Notes under the pieces: generated by a model
Seen by the model: the letters and a program-made list of their open reading frames with translations, nothing else
What the model was told of the DNA's origin: nothing
The model's database searches: none
In this document: positions 26,213-33,875 of the stretch, one piece after another
Layout of the letters: the number at the start of each line of letters is the position of its first letter
How positions within the stretch are numbered: the first letter of the stretch is position 1
Made by a program: the position numbers and the translations under genes
Origin: an uncultured Eubacteriales bacterium
Lineage (GTDB): Bacteria > Bacillota > Clostridia > Christensenellales > CAG-138
Direction of reading: 5' to 3'
DNA length: 64,000 nucleotides
Assembly: GCA_900540495.1 (NCBI GenBank)
Contig: UQGA01000003.1
Coordinates: forward strand, 55,444-119,443

Positions 26213-28435
26213 TCAGGCTGCCTCCGTAAATGCGGTCAACGCCACCTGCAGTCGCGCGATTGCCTCTGCATCGAGTTTCTTCCCGGTGGAGAGCAGCTGC
26301 ACCAGATCATGCTGCTCCGCCTCAAAATACGCGTACAGCCGCTCCTCATACGCCTCCATCTGTTCCGGTTCGATGTTTGATGCATGGCCGCCGGAAACGG
26401 CAAAGAGCAGCAACGCCTGCTGCCAGTCCGCAAGCGGCGCATAACGTCCCTGGCGCAGCGCCGCCATCATGCGTGCGCCGGAGGCAAGGACCCGCTGCGT
26501 CGACTCATCCAGATCCGAGCCAAACTGTGCAAACGTCGCCAGTTCCCGGTATTGCGCAAGGTTCATGCGCAGCTGCGAAGAGACCTGCTTCATCAGCTTG
26601 GTCTGCGCCGCGCCGCCGACGCGGGACACGGACAGGCCCACGTTGACCGCCGGCCGCTGGCCCTCGTTGAACAGATCGGTCTCGAGGAAAATCTGGCCAT
26701 CGGTAATCGAGATCACGTTTGTCGGAATATAGGCCGAGATGTCGCCGGCCTGCGTCTCGATGATCGGCAAGGCGGTCACGGAGCCGCCGCCGGCCTCGTC
26801 GGAAAGCTGGGCGGCGCGCTCGAGCAGGCGGGCGTGCAGATAAAAGATATCGCCCGGATACGCCTCCCGGCCGGACGGACGGTGCAGCAGCAACGAAAGC
26901 TCCCGGTACGCGACGGCATGCTTGGAGAGATCGTCGTAGACGATCAACGCGTCGCGGCCATTGTACATGAAGTATTCGCTCATCGCCGCGCCAGAGAACG
27001 GGGCGATGTACTGCATGGAGGCCGAGTCCGACGCGGTGGCGCACACCACCGTCGTATACTCCATCGCGCCGTATTTTTGCAGCTTTGCCACGATCTCGGC
27101 CACAGCGGCCTCCTTCTGCCCAATGGCCACATAGATGCAGGCGACGTTCTTGCCGCGCTGGTTCAGAATTGCATCAATAGCGATGGAGGTCTTGCCGGTC
27201 TGGCGGTCGCCGATAATCAACTCCCGCTGGCCGCGGCCAATGGGGGCAAGCGCGTCAATGGGCTTAATGCCAGTATGCAACGGCACGGAGACGGACTTGC
27301 GATCCGGGATTGCAGGAGCATGGCACTCGATCGGCCGCCGCTCTTTGGTCCAGATATGGCCCTTGCCGTCGATGGGATTGCCAAGCGCATCCACCACGCG
27401 GCCGAGCAGCGCATCCCCCACCGGTACGCTCATCATCATGCCGAGGCGGTGTACGCGGCTCAGGCTTTCGATGTGTTCATACCGGCCGAAAATGATGCAG
27501 CCGACGCGGTTGGGTTCGATGTCAAGCACCATTCCCTGCTCGCCGCAGGCAAACTCCACAACCTCGCCGAACATGATGTCGGAAATGCCATCGAGCCAGC
27601 AGATGCCGTCGGATACGGTAAGCACCCGCCCCACCTGGTATTCGTCGTGTTCCACCGGTAAGTGCGCCACGGTGTCGGCCATGGCGGACAACATGGCGTC
27701 GGCGCTGAGATCTGCGACCTCCTGCTCGTGGAGCATTTCCCCAAGGCGAACAATGGCATTTGCGACGGAACGGTCATACACCGTATCGCCCACACGCAAC
27801 TGAAAACCGCCGATGAGAGACTCGTCTACCTTGGACCAGAACGAAACCGTGCCGTTGACGGCAGCCAACATCTGCTCGGCGCGTTCGCGCATGCGATCGA
27901 TGAGTTCTTCATCCATCTGGTGCGAAGCAGTCAACGTCACATACAGTACGTCATGCTCGGCCAGATAGACCATATCGCCGGGGGACAGGCAGATATCGTC
28001 CAGAACACTGTCCACCATCTCCGCCTCATGGCTGCGCAGGACCGAACGATACGGTTCCTCCGTCATGCGCTGTGCGGCAAGCTTCTGCGCTCTGCGCACG
28101 ACTTCATCCCGCACATCGAGCAGCATGACCCGCCGCATGTCCTCACAGCTGTGGTCATACTGGGCCTTCAGCCGATACGCGTGTTCCCGAACTGCAGCGC
28201 GGATTGGTCCCGTCAGCTCAGCTTCGGGCGCACGCTCCGGCTCCACAATGGCGAGGGGTTCCTCTTCCGGCGGTTCCGCAGGCATCCGATCAACCGCTTC
28301 AGCCAGATCGAGCCCGCCGTTGATCCGCTCTCGACGCTCACGAAACATGGCAGTGACCTTCTTGCGGCCGAGCAGGAAGACCAAACCCACGAGTAACAGG
28401 AAATTGATGAGTGCGTATACAAATTCCATAGCCAC
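26213..28435 (-). CDS. atpA: F-type ATP synthase alpha subunit fused to b-type anchor and delta C-terminal region
   Basis: One uninterrupted 740-residue frame appears to encode three parts. Residues 3-40 are a b-subunit-like membrane helix with a basic exit (NFLLLVGLVFLLGRKKV). Residues ~75-150 are charged helix. Residues ~160-236 match the delta C-terminal domain (VTLTASHQMDEEL, then KVDESLIGGFQLRVGDTVYD). From ~245 a complete alpha follows, with P-loop GDRQTGKT at 409-416. The usual delta N-terminal helical domain is not evident. No separate atpH exists in the operon, and a distinct atpF precedes it, as in mycobacterial b-delta fusions but with alpha added. The start is ATG 28429 or GTG 28435. 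Confidence 0.9.
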   Translation of the reverse strand: MAMEFVYALINFLLLVGLVFLLGRKKVTAMFRERRERINGGLDLAEAVDRMPAEPPEEEPLAIVEPERAPEAELTGPIRAAVREHAYRLKAQYDHSCEDMRRVMLLDVRDEVVRRAQKLAAQRMTEEPYRSVLRSHEAEMVDSVLDDICLSPGDMVYLAEHDVLYVTLTASHQMDEELIDRMRERAEQMLAAVNGTVSFWSKVDESLIGGFQLRVGDTVYDRSVANAIVRLGEMLHEQEVADLSADAMLSAMADTVAHLPVEHDEYQVGRVLTVSDGICWLDGISDIMFGEVVEFACGEQGMVLDIEPNRVGCIIFGRYEHIESLSRVHRLGMMMSVPVGDALLGRVVDALGNPIDGKGHIWTKERRPIECHAPAIPDRKSVSVPLHTGIKPIDALAPIGRGQRELIIGDRQTGKTSIAIDAILNQRGKNVACIYVAIGQKEAAVAEIVAKLQKYGAMEYTTVVCATASDSASMQYIAPFSGAAMSEYFMYNGRDALIVYDDLSKHAVAYRELSLLLHRPSGREAYPGDIFYLHARLLERAAQLSDEAGGGSVTALPIIETQAGDISAYIPTNVISITDGQIFLETDLFNEGQRPAVNVGLSVSRVGGAAQTKLMKQVSSQLRMNLAQYRELATFAQFGSDLDESTQRVLASGARMMAALRQGRYAPLADWQQALLLFAVSGGHASNIEPEQMEAYEERLYAYFEAEQHDLVQLLSTGKKLDAEAIARLQVALTAFTEAA

Positions 28436-28439
28436 ACCA

Positions 28440-28856
28440 TCAGGATGTCAGCCGCTGCAGAAAGGACGACACAAGCTTCTCCACGCCATCGTTCATCTGT
28501 TGCTGCAGCGACCGTTTATCCGTTTCAATCTGTTCGTGCTGCATCTCAAGCAGCCGCGCATACCGTTCGTTTGCCGCGTCCATCTCACGCATTGCAGACT
28601 CGCGCGTCTGAGCGACCACTGCTTCCAGGGCGGCACGCGCCTCCTTTTCGGCGAGAGCATGCCGTTCTTCGGCCGCTTTTCGTGCTGCCTCCTGCGCAAG
28701 CAATGCCTCCTCCCGCAACCGACGGGCGCGGGCAATCTTCTCCTCACGTGCATCCATAAATGCAAGCAGCGGTCGAAACAGGCACCTGTTCAAAAAGAAC
28801 ATCAGCACACAAAAAGTGATGACCGTCCAGATCAGGACGGAAATTTGTATGGTCAT
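28440..28856 (-). CDS. atpF: F-type ATP synthase b subunit
   Basis: Subunit b forms the peripheral stalk holding F1 against rotation. The 138-residue product has one N-terminal membrane helix (ISVLIWTVITFCVLMFFLN) and the short family segment RPLLAFMDAREEKI. The rest is a long Ala/Glu/Arg helix (EEALLAQEAARKAAEERH). It is shorter than most b subunits (about 160). It could pair with the second b-like anchor encoded at the start of the next gene. Confidence 0.94.
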   Translation of the reverse strand: MTIQISVLIWTVITFCVLMFFLNRCLFRPLLAFMDAREEKIARARRLREEALLAQEAARKAAEERHALAEKEARAALEAVVAQTRESAMREMDAANERYARLLEMQHEQIETDKRSLQQQMNDGVEKLVSSFLQRLTS

Positions 28857-28921
28857 CCGTTCCCCCTCCGAATCTCTGTGCAGAACTTCGCTTCCCGGCG
28901 CTCCCGGGGCGTAACGATGCC

Positions 28922-29152
28922 TCAGATCTTCGTTGTGAGGATAAACGCGATGAGCAGGCCGTAAATCGTCAACGCCTCCATGAGCGCCATCGAAATGATG
29001 AGCGCAGAACGGATATCCCGTGCGGCATCCGGCTGACGGGCGATGCTCTCCATCGCCGCCTTTGCAGTGCGTCCCTGACCGAGTGCCGGGAATATCGTGC
29101 TGATTGCGATGGCAAGTGCAGCGGCGATTGCAATAATTGCGGAATCTGTCAT
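28922..29152 (-). CDS. atpE: F-type ATP synthase c subunit
   Basis: Subunit c forms the rotor ring that carries ions across the membrane. The 76-residue hairpin has two helices around the polar loop ESIARQPDAARD. The ion-binding glutamate is in ALMEALTIYG. A glutamine in helix 1 (ALGQG) resembles sodium-type rings. However, the residues after the glutamate are Ala-Leu rather than Ser-Thr, so proton coupling is the more likely reading. GGAG precedes the ATG. Confidence 0.96.
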   Translation of the reverse strand: MTDSAIIAIAAALAIAISTIFPALGQGRTAKAAMESIARQPDAARDIRSALIISMALMEALTIYGLLIAFILTTKI

Positions 29153-29207
29153 GGTCTTGATCTCCTATCGTTGTGTTTTCAGGGTTAAATGCGTTTCTCT
29201 TATATGT

Positions 29208-29888
29208 TTATGCTTCCACTTCGATCGCCTCATCCAGATAGATGGAGACGAGCATCGTAAACACGACTGCCTGAATGGCGCAAAACAGCAGCGAGAGCGC
29301 CATCATGATAACGGGTGCGCCGATGGGCAGCAGGCCGTACAGCTCCTCCGTCACGGTCTCTTCGCCAAAGATGTTGCCGAACAGTCGCAACGACAACGAC
29401 ACGGGTTTGATAAACTCATCCAGGATGAGCAGTGGCAGCATCACCGCGATGGGCGTGACAAACCGTTTGAGATAGTGCCGCCCTCCGCCCGCCCGAATGC
29501 TCGCAAACTGTAAAAAGGCGAACGTTACGACGCCAAGGCCCAGCGTGACGGACAGCGAAGACGTCGGCGCCTTGAAATACGGCGTCAGGCCCACACCGGG
29601 TATCAGGCCCGAATAGTTGGCAAAAATGATAAAAACGAACAATGAGCCGAGAAAGTAAAAATACTTTCGCGTCGCTCGCTTGCCAATAATACCGGTAAAA
29701 AAATTATCGAGGTATTCCACGCCCGCTTCCAGCAGGTTCTGCAGTTTACCGGGCCGTTCCTTCAACCGCCTGGTCACCAGGGCCGAAATCAGGATGAGCA
29801 CGAAACAGATGACCCACATGAGGAGCACCTCACCCGTCACGTCCAGCACACCAAAGAGGGGAATGATCACCTCAGACGCTTCGCCCAT
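29208..29888 (-). CDS. atpB: F-type ATP synthase a subunit
   Basis: Subunit a provides the two half-channels for ions at the c ring. The 226-residue multipass protein contains the essential arginine in SLSLRLFGNIFGEE and the C-terminal helix AIQAVVFTMLVSIYLDEA. It starts MGEASEVII with GGGGAGGT upstream, and follows the atpI-like gene by 6 nt. Its order ahead of c, b and alpha is canonical. Confidence 0.97.
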   Translation of the reverse strand: MGEASEVIIPLFGVLDVTGEVLLMWVICFVLILISALVTRRLKERPGKLQNLLEAGVEYLDNFFTGIIGKRATRKYFYFLGSLFVFIIFANYSGLIPGVGLTPYFKAPTSSLSVTLGLGVVTFAFLQFASIRAGGGRHYLKRFVTPIAVMLPLLILDEFIKPVSLSLRLFGNIFGEETVTEELYGLLPIGAPVIMMALSLLFCAIQAVVFTMLVSIYLDEAIEVEA

Positions 29889-29894
29889 GCCAAC

Positions 29895-30224
29895 TCACCT
29901 CCCCATAGGTTCCTGCTCGTTTTGTGCGGCCGCCGTTCCTTCCGCATCGTTGCGGGCGACCATGCGGCGGACAAAGTAAAACGACGGCAGCGTTAACCCG
30001 AGTGCGCCGCCCAGCAGCAGCGGCACCGCATCCCATGGCAGGATGTCGGAAAGAAAATACAGGGCGACCAAATAGCCGACGTTGAGCAGCTGCCGCGCCA
30101 AAAAGCAGAGGGAAAGGCGCGACGTATTCCGAAAATATGCAGCTTGGCTGATGCGGGCATTTACAACGGCAATCGCAACTCCGCCGAGCAACGCCACCAC
30201 AAAGCCGGTTACTCCACTTTCCAT
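29895..30224 (-). CDS. atpI: ATP synthase subunit I-like membrane protein
   Basis: AtpI-type proteins are small membrane proteins that help assemble the c ring or stabilise the complex. The 109-residue product has about four hydrophobic segments (VVALLGGVAIAVVNA, LNVGYLVALYFLSDIL, LLLGGALGLTLPSFYFV) and a hydrophilic C-terminus. The call rests mainly on position as the first gene of the operon and on hydropathy. GAGG lies 10 nt before the ATG. Confidence 0.72.
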   Translation of the reverse strand: MESGVTGFVVALLGGVAIAVVNARISQAAYFRNTSRLSLCFLARQLLNVGYLVALYFLSDILPWDAVPLLLGGALGLTLPSFYFVRRMVARNDAEGTAAAQNEQEPMGR

Positions 30225-30260
30225 ACGGTGTCACGCCTCGATTCCGAACATTATCCTGAT

Positions 30261-30289
30261 ATTATAGTGATGTTCTCGGAACTTGTCAA
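30261..30289 (-). promoter_or_regulatory. Consensus promoter of ATP synthase operon
   Basis: A perfect TTGACA (30284-30289) and a perfect TATAAT (30261-30266) with a 17-bp spacer lie on the minus strand, 37 bp before the atpI start. Confidence 0.92.
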
Positions 30290-30342
30290 ACACTTTTCCC
30301 GCCTTTTTGGCCTTGCAGTATGGTCCGCACAAGTGAAGTGGC

Positions 30343-30371
30343 TTTACGCGGGAAATAAACGATGTTATACT
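30343..30371 (+). promoter_or_regulatory. Predicted promoter of tandem DHH phosphoesterase genes
   Basis: TTTACG (30343-30348), spacer 17 and TATACT (30366-30371) lead to the start at 30433. Confidence 0.68.
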
Positions 30372-30432
30372 AAAAATGAAGCAGGCCGGAGCGCGCATCG
30401 CCGCGGCGGCCCGCCGAAAGGAAGCCGAACGC

Positions 30433-31386
30433 ATGTTTGAACCTGCGCTAAACGAGATTGTCCGCTATGACCGCATCGTTCTGCATCGCCATGCAAATCC
30501 CGATGGAGATGCGCTCGGCAGTCAGATCGGTCTGAAGTACATCCTGACGGAAAACTTTCCCCAAAAAGACATCCGCATGGTTGGCGACGGCGCCGGCCGT
30601 TATGCCTTTATGGAAGGCTTTTCTATCGATGCGGTGCCGGATGCCTTTTATGCTGGCGCGCTTGCCGTGATCCTGGACTGCGGATCGGCGCACCTGGTGA
30701 GCGACGCGCGCTATGCGCTTGCCGATCGAACGTTACGCATCGACCACCATCTCTTTGCGGGCCGCTTTGCAGATGTTGAGGTCGTCGATCCCACTTATGA
30801 GAGCTGCTGCGGCCTGATCACTTCGCTTGCAATGGAGGCAAATCTGCGCGTACCGCCCCTTGCCGCAACGGCGCTGTTTACCGGTATGGTGACCGACTCA
30901 GGGCGCTTCCGTTATGACGCGACGACAGCCGAAACGTTTGAACGCGCCGCTTTTCTGCTGCGCGCCGGCGCAAAGCCGGACGATGTATATGCCGAACTAT
31001 ATGCTCAGGATTTTGACATGCTTCGCCTGCGCGCCGAGCTTTCTCTGCAAATACGGTTTACGCCCCATCGCGTCGCCTACCTTTATACGGATGCTGAAAC
31101 GGTAAGGGCGATGCGCATGGACGCCTCCATGCTTTCGCGCAGCATGGTGGGCCTGATGTCGGATATCCGCGGCGTAGACGTCTGGGTCAACTTTACCGAA
31201 TTGGAGCAGGGCGTCCTGTGTGAGTTGCGATCCAGCCGGCGCAACATCAACCCGGTCGCCGTCAAATACGGAGGCGGCGGACACGAAAAGGCGAGCGGCG
31301 CGACCGTGGCTGACCGCGCAACGGCCATGCGCATGCTCGACGACCTCGACGAACTTGCGGGAGGCATGGATGGAACGGGATGTTAA
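30433..31386 (+). CDS. DHH/DHHA1 phosphoesterase (NrnA-like), first copy
   Basis: NrnA-type enzymes degrade very short RNA oligonucleotides and can dephosphorylate pAp; some relatives hydrolyse cyclic dinucleotides. The 317-residue protein has the metal motifs LHRHANPDGDALGS and RIDHH. Mid-protein GMVTDSGRFRYD and the C-terminal DHHA1 substrate motif GGGGHEKASGAT are also present. Start 30433 has AAAGGAAG upstream. It overlaps a second copy by 17 nt. Confidence 0.9.
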   Translation: MFEPALNEIVRYDRIVLHRHANPDGDALGSQIGLKYILTENFPQKDIRMVGDGAGRYAFMEGFSIDAVPDAFYAGALAVILDCGSAHLVSDARYALADRTLRIDHHLFAGRFADVEVVDPTYESCCGLITSLAMEANLRVPPLAATALFTGMVTDSGRFRYDATTAETFERAAFLLRAGAKPDDVYAELYAQDFDMLRLRAELSLQIRFTPHRVAYLYTDAETVRAMRMDASMLSRSMVGLMSDIRGVDVWVNFTELEQGVLCELRSSRRNINPVAVKYGGGGHEKASGATVADRATAMRMLDDLDELAGGMDGTGC

Positions 31387-32350
31387 AAGGGACATTTTGG
31401 AAAAGATCCGCGCTTATGACCGGATCGTGCTTTCGCGCCACGCCCTGCCGGATGGCGACGCCGTCGGGGCCACAAAAGGACTGCAGGGCATTATTCGCGC
31501 CACTTTCCCGGACAAACAAGTGTTGGTCGTCAACGAGGACTATGCCGCCGCCATGGCCTTTCTTGGCCCCGAGGATGCGCAACCGGACGAAGCGTTTTAC
31601 CGGGATGCGCTGGTAATCGTGCTCGACGTCGGCAGCGAGAATCGCATTTCGAACCGTTGCTATGCGCTCGGGCGGGAGTTGGTCGTGATCGATCACCACA
31701 TCGAGACGCAGCCCTACGGCGACCTGGCCTGGGTGGAGCCGGACCGGTCGTCCACGTGTGAAATGATTGTGTCCTTTTACGCTGCATTTGCGGATGAGCT
31801 CCGCCTTGACCGGGAGGCGGCGACCTGCCTGTATACGGGCATGGTTACGGACTCCGGCCGTTTCCGGTTTGATTCCGTCTCCGGCGAGACCCTGCGCCTT
31901 GCGGCGTTGCTGCTCGACCGCGGGGTCGACACGGAAACGCTCTTTTCGCACTTATATCTGTGCGACTCCAAAACGCTGAAATTTCACGCCTATGCGCTTC
32001 GGCGCATGAAGATCACACAACACGGCGTAGCACATTTGTTTATCAGCCGCAGGATACGGCAAGCGTTGCACCTGACGTGCGAACAGGCGTATACGGCCGT
32101 TTATTACCTCAATTCCTTGCGGGGCAGCATCGTCTGGATCGCGTTTATTGAAAACGACGACGGCTCCATCCGCGTGCGTCTGCGCTCACGCTTCATAACC
32201 ATCAACGAATTGGCTGAGAAATACGGCGGCGGCGGCCATGCCTGCGCCAGCGGCGCCACCGTGACCGGCAGGAAGCAGATGCACGCACTGCTGCGGGACG
32301 CCGATCGTCTGATCGCCGCCTATAAGGAAACGCACACCGGCTGGCAATGA
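31370..32350 (+). CDS. DHH/DHHA1 phosphoesterase (NrnA-like), second copy
   Basis: The 326-residue paralogue of the preceding gene has its own full set of motifs: LSRHALPDGDAVGA, VIDHH, GMVTDSGRFRFD and GGGGHACASGAT. Both copies therefore look catalytic. The first metal motif has Leu where the neighbour and most NrnA have Asn (HALPDGD instead of HANPDGD). GGGAGG lies upstream of ATG 31370 inside the previous gene, so translation is coupled. The two copies are clearly divergent, so the duplication is old. Confidence 0.9.
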   Translation: MERDVKRDILEKIRAYDRIVLSRHALPDGDAVGATKGLQGIIRATFPDKQVLVVNEDYAAAMAFLGPEDAQPDEAFYRDALVIVLDVGSENRISNRCYALGRELVVIDHHIETQPYGDLAWVEPDRSSTCEMIVSFYAAFADELRLDREAATCLYTGMVTDSGRFRFDSVSGETLRLAALLLDRGVDTETLFSHLYLCDSKTLKFHAYALRRMKITQHGVAHLFISRRIRQALHLTCEQAYTAVYYLNSLRGSIVWIAFIENDDGSIRVRLRSRFITINELAEKYGGGGHACASGATVTGRKQMHALLRDADRLIAAYKETHTGWQ

Positions 32351-32427
32351 GCCTGCCTTGCCGGCACCGGCGTGCGCCGGCCTGCGCGGCCAGTTCCATG
32401 GTTCCCTATCGATTTTACTGGACAGAA

Positions 32428-32455
32428 CAGGAGGGCTGCATCAGCAGCCCTCCTG
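32428..32455. terminator. Hairpin between convergent genes
   Basis: A perfect 12-bp stem CAGGAGGGCTGC / GCAGCCCTCCTG with a 4-nt loop lies between the stops at 32350 (+) and 32481 (-). Neither side has a strong T tract, so it is probably a weak bidirectional terminator. Confidence 0.62.
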
Positions 32456-32480
32456 TGTTGAATGTGCAAGCCGACAAGGC

Positions 32481-33857
32481 TTACTTTGTGAACGTGCAGC
32501 CGGCATCGAACTCGATGGTGCCCTCATAGTTCTTGATGGCTCCGGTCACGGTGATGACGTCGCCAACAGCCAGCGCATCCGCGCCATCGCCCGCGAGGCG
32601 ATAGCACTGGATCTTATACTCCTCCAGCCCGCCGACCACGATGGTGACCGTGATATTGCCGTACTCGGCGCTGTAAGGCGTGTCGATGCTGACGATTTCG
32701 CCGGTGAGCGTGCGCAGGCCCTTGAGCGCGGCGCCTGCTTCCAGCTGATACGCCTTACCAACCGTGCGCGCCTGCATAACGGCGTCGAGATCGATCAGCG
32801 TGCAGCCGGCGTCGAACTCGATGGTGCCCTTATAGTTCTTGATGACGCCGTAAACCGCAATCTCATCTCCAACGGCCAGGGCGTCCGCGCCTTCGCCCTC
32901 AAGGCGGTAGCACTGGATCTTGTAGTCCTCCAGCCCGTCGCACACGATGGTGACGGTCACGTTGCCGTATTCGGCGCTGTAGGGCGTGTCGATGCTCGTG
33001 ATCACGCCGCGCAGAGCGGTCGGCGCAACCATGGCGGCATCCTGTTCAAGCGCATAGGCGGCTTCAAGGAGCTTGCTCTGGTCGAGGATCTCGCCACGGC
33101 CAACCAGCGTGCAACCGGCGTCGAACTCGATGGTGCCCTTGTAGTTCTTGATGACGCCCTCCACGGTGATCGCTTCGCCAACGGCCAGCGTGTCAACACC
33201 TTCGCCCGCCAGGCGGTAGCACTGGATCGGGTACTCCGTCAGGCCGCCGACCACGATGGTAACGGTGATGTTGCCATACTCGGCGCTGTAAGGCGTGTCG
33301 ATGGACGTAACCGTGCCGTACAGGCGAGCCGTATCCTGCAGCGCCGCATCCTCCTCAAGTTCATACCCGGCGTTCACGATCTCCTCATAGCCGGCGGTAC
33401 CAAGATTGAAGCCCTGCGGGACGATGTGCTCAAACGAAAGCTCGGCGGTCTTGCCATCCGCGCCCAGAATGCTCGCCGTGAGCGTATAGGGGGATTCCTC
33501 GCTCGCGGACTCGTTGATGTCGATGGTAACCATGCCGTCCACGGTCTCTCCGACAACGACCGCATCCTCGGCGCCGCCCGTTACGGCAACGGTCCAGGTG
33601 ACCGGGAGGGTCACGTCGTCAACGACAACGCCCGCGACAACCTGATAGTCGGCGGGGGTTTTGACGGCGCTGTCCTTGTAGATCATGTGCAGGTAGTCGC
33701 TTGCGCGCTCCAGAGAGTCGTCCTCTTCGACCGGGACTTCCGTTGCCACCGGCGCTTCCGTTGGCGTTTCGTTCTCGCTCGGCTGCTGCGTATCACAAGC
33801 CGTAAACACCGTGAAGCAGAGCGCGAGAACAATGATGTAAGCAATGATTCGTTTCAT
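32481..33857 (-). CDS. Lipoprotein with three near-identical repeated modules
   Basis: The 458-residue protein is predicted to be anchored outside the membrane: the signal peptide ends FTAC with lipid Cys21. A Thr/Pro/Glu linker and an Ig-like segment (~50-145) follow. Three ~100-residue modules then share SIDTPYSAEYGN, EY/DY-x-IQCYRL, LAVG and IKNY-x-GTIEFDAGCT. The beta-rich, OB-fold-like modules resemble the second half of the neighbouring nuclease lipoprotein and may bind nucleic acid or other ligands. No family is firmly recognised. It is the last gene of the operon. Confidence 0.85.
   Translation of the reverse strand: MKRIIAYIIVLALCFTVFTACDTQQPSENETPTEAPVATEVPVEEDDSLERASDYLHMIYKDSAVKTPADYQVVAGVVVDDVTLPVTWTVAVTGGAEDAVVVGETVDGMVTIDINESASEESPYTLTASILGADGKTAELSFEHIVPQGFNLGTAGYEEIVNAGYELEEDAALQDTARLYGTVTSIDTPYSAEYGNITVTIVVGGLTEYPIQCYRLAGEGVDTLAVGEAITVEGVIKNYKGTIEFDAGCTLVGRGEILDQSKLLEAAYALEQDAAMVAPTALRGVITSIDTPYSAEYGNVTVTIVCDGLEDYKIQCYRLEGEGADALAVGDEIAVYGVIKNYKGTIEFDAGCTLIDLDAVMQARTVGKAYQLEAGAALKGLRTLTGEIVSIDTPYSAEYGNITVTIVVGGLEEYKIQCYRLAGDGADALAVGDVITVTGAIKNYEGTIEFDAGCTFTK
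32490..33371 (-). repeat. Three tandem ~306-bp protein-module repeats
   Basis: Modules lie at about 33102-33371, 32796-33062 and 32490-32756. Landmark TPYSAEYG is at residues 189, 291 and 393, so the period is 102. Long blocks are nearly unchanged at the DNA level, suggesting recent duplication or gene conversion. Confidence 0.85.
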
Positions 33858-33875
33858 CTTATCTCCCTCTTTCTG

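Noticed and set aside
28922..29152. Sodium-coupled c ring
   Set aside because: Although the helix-1 Gln is present, the Ser-Thr after the ion-binding Glu is replaced by Ala-Leu, so the sodium signature is incomplete.
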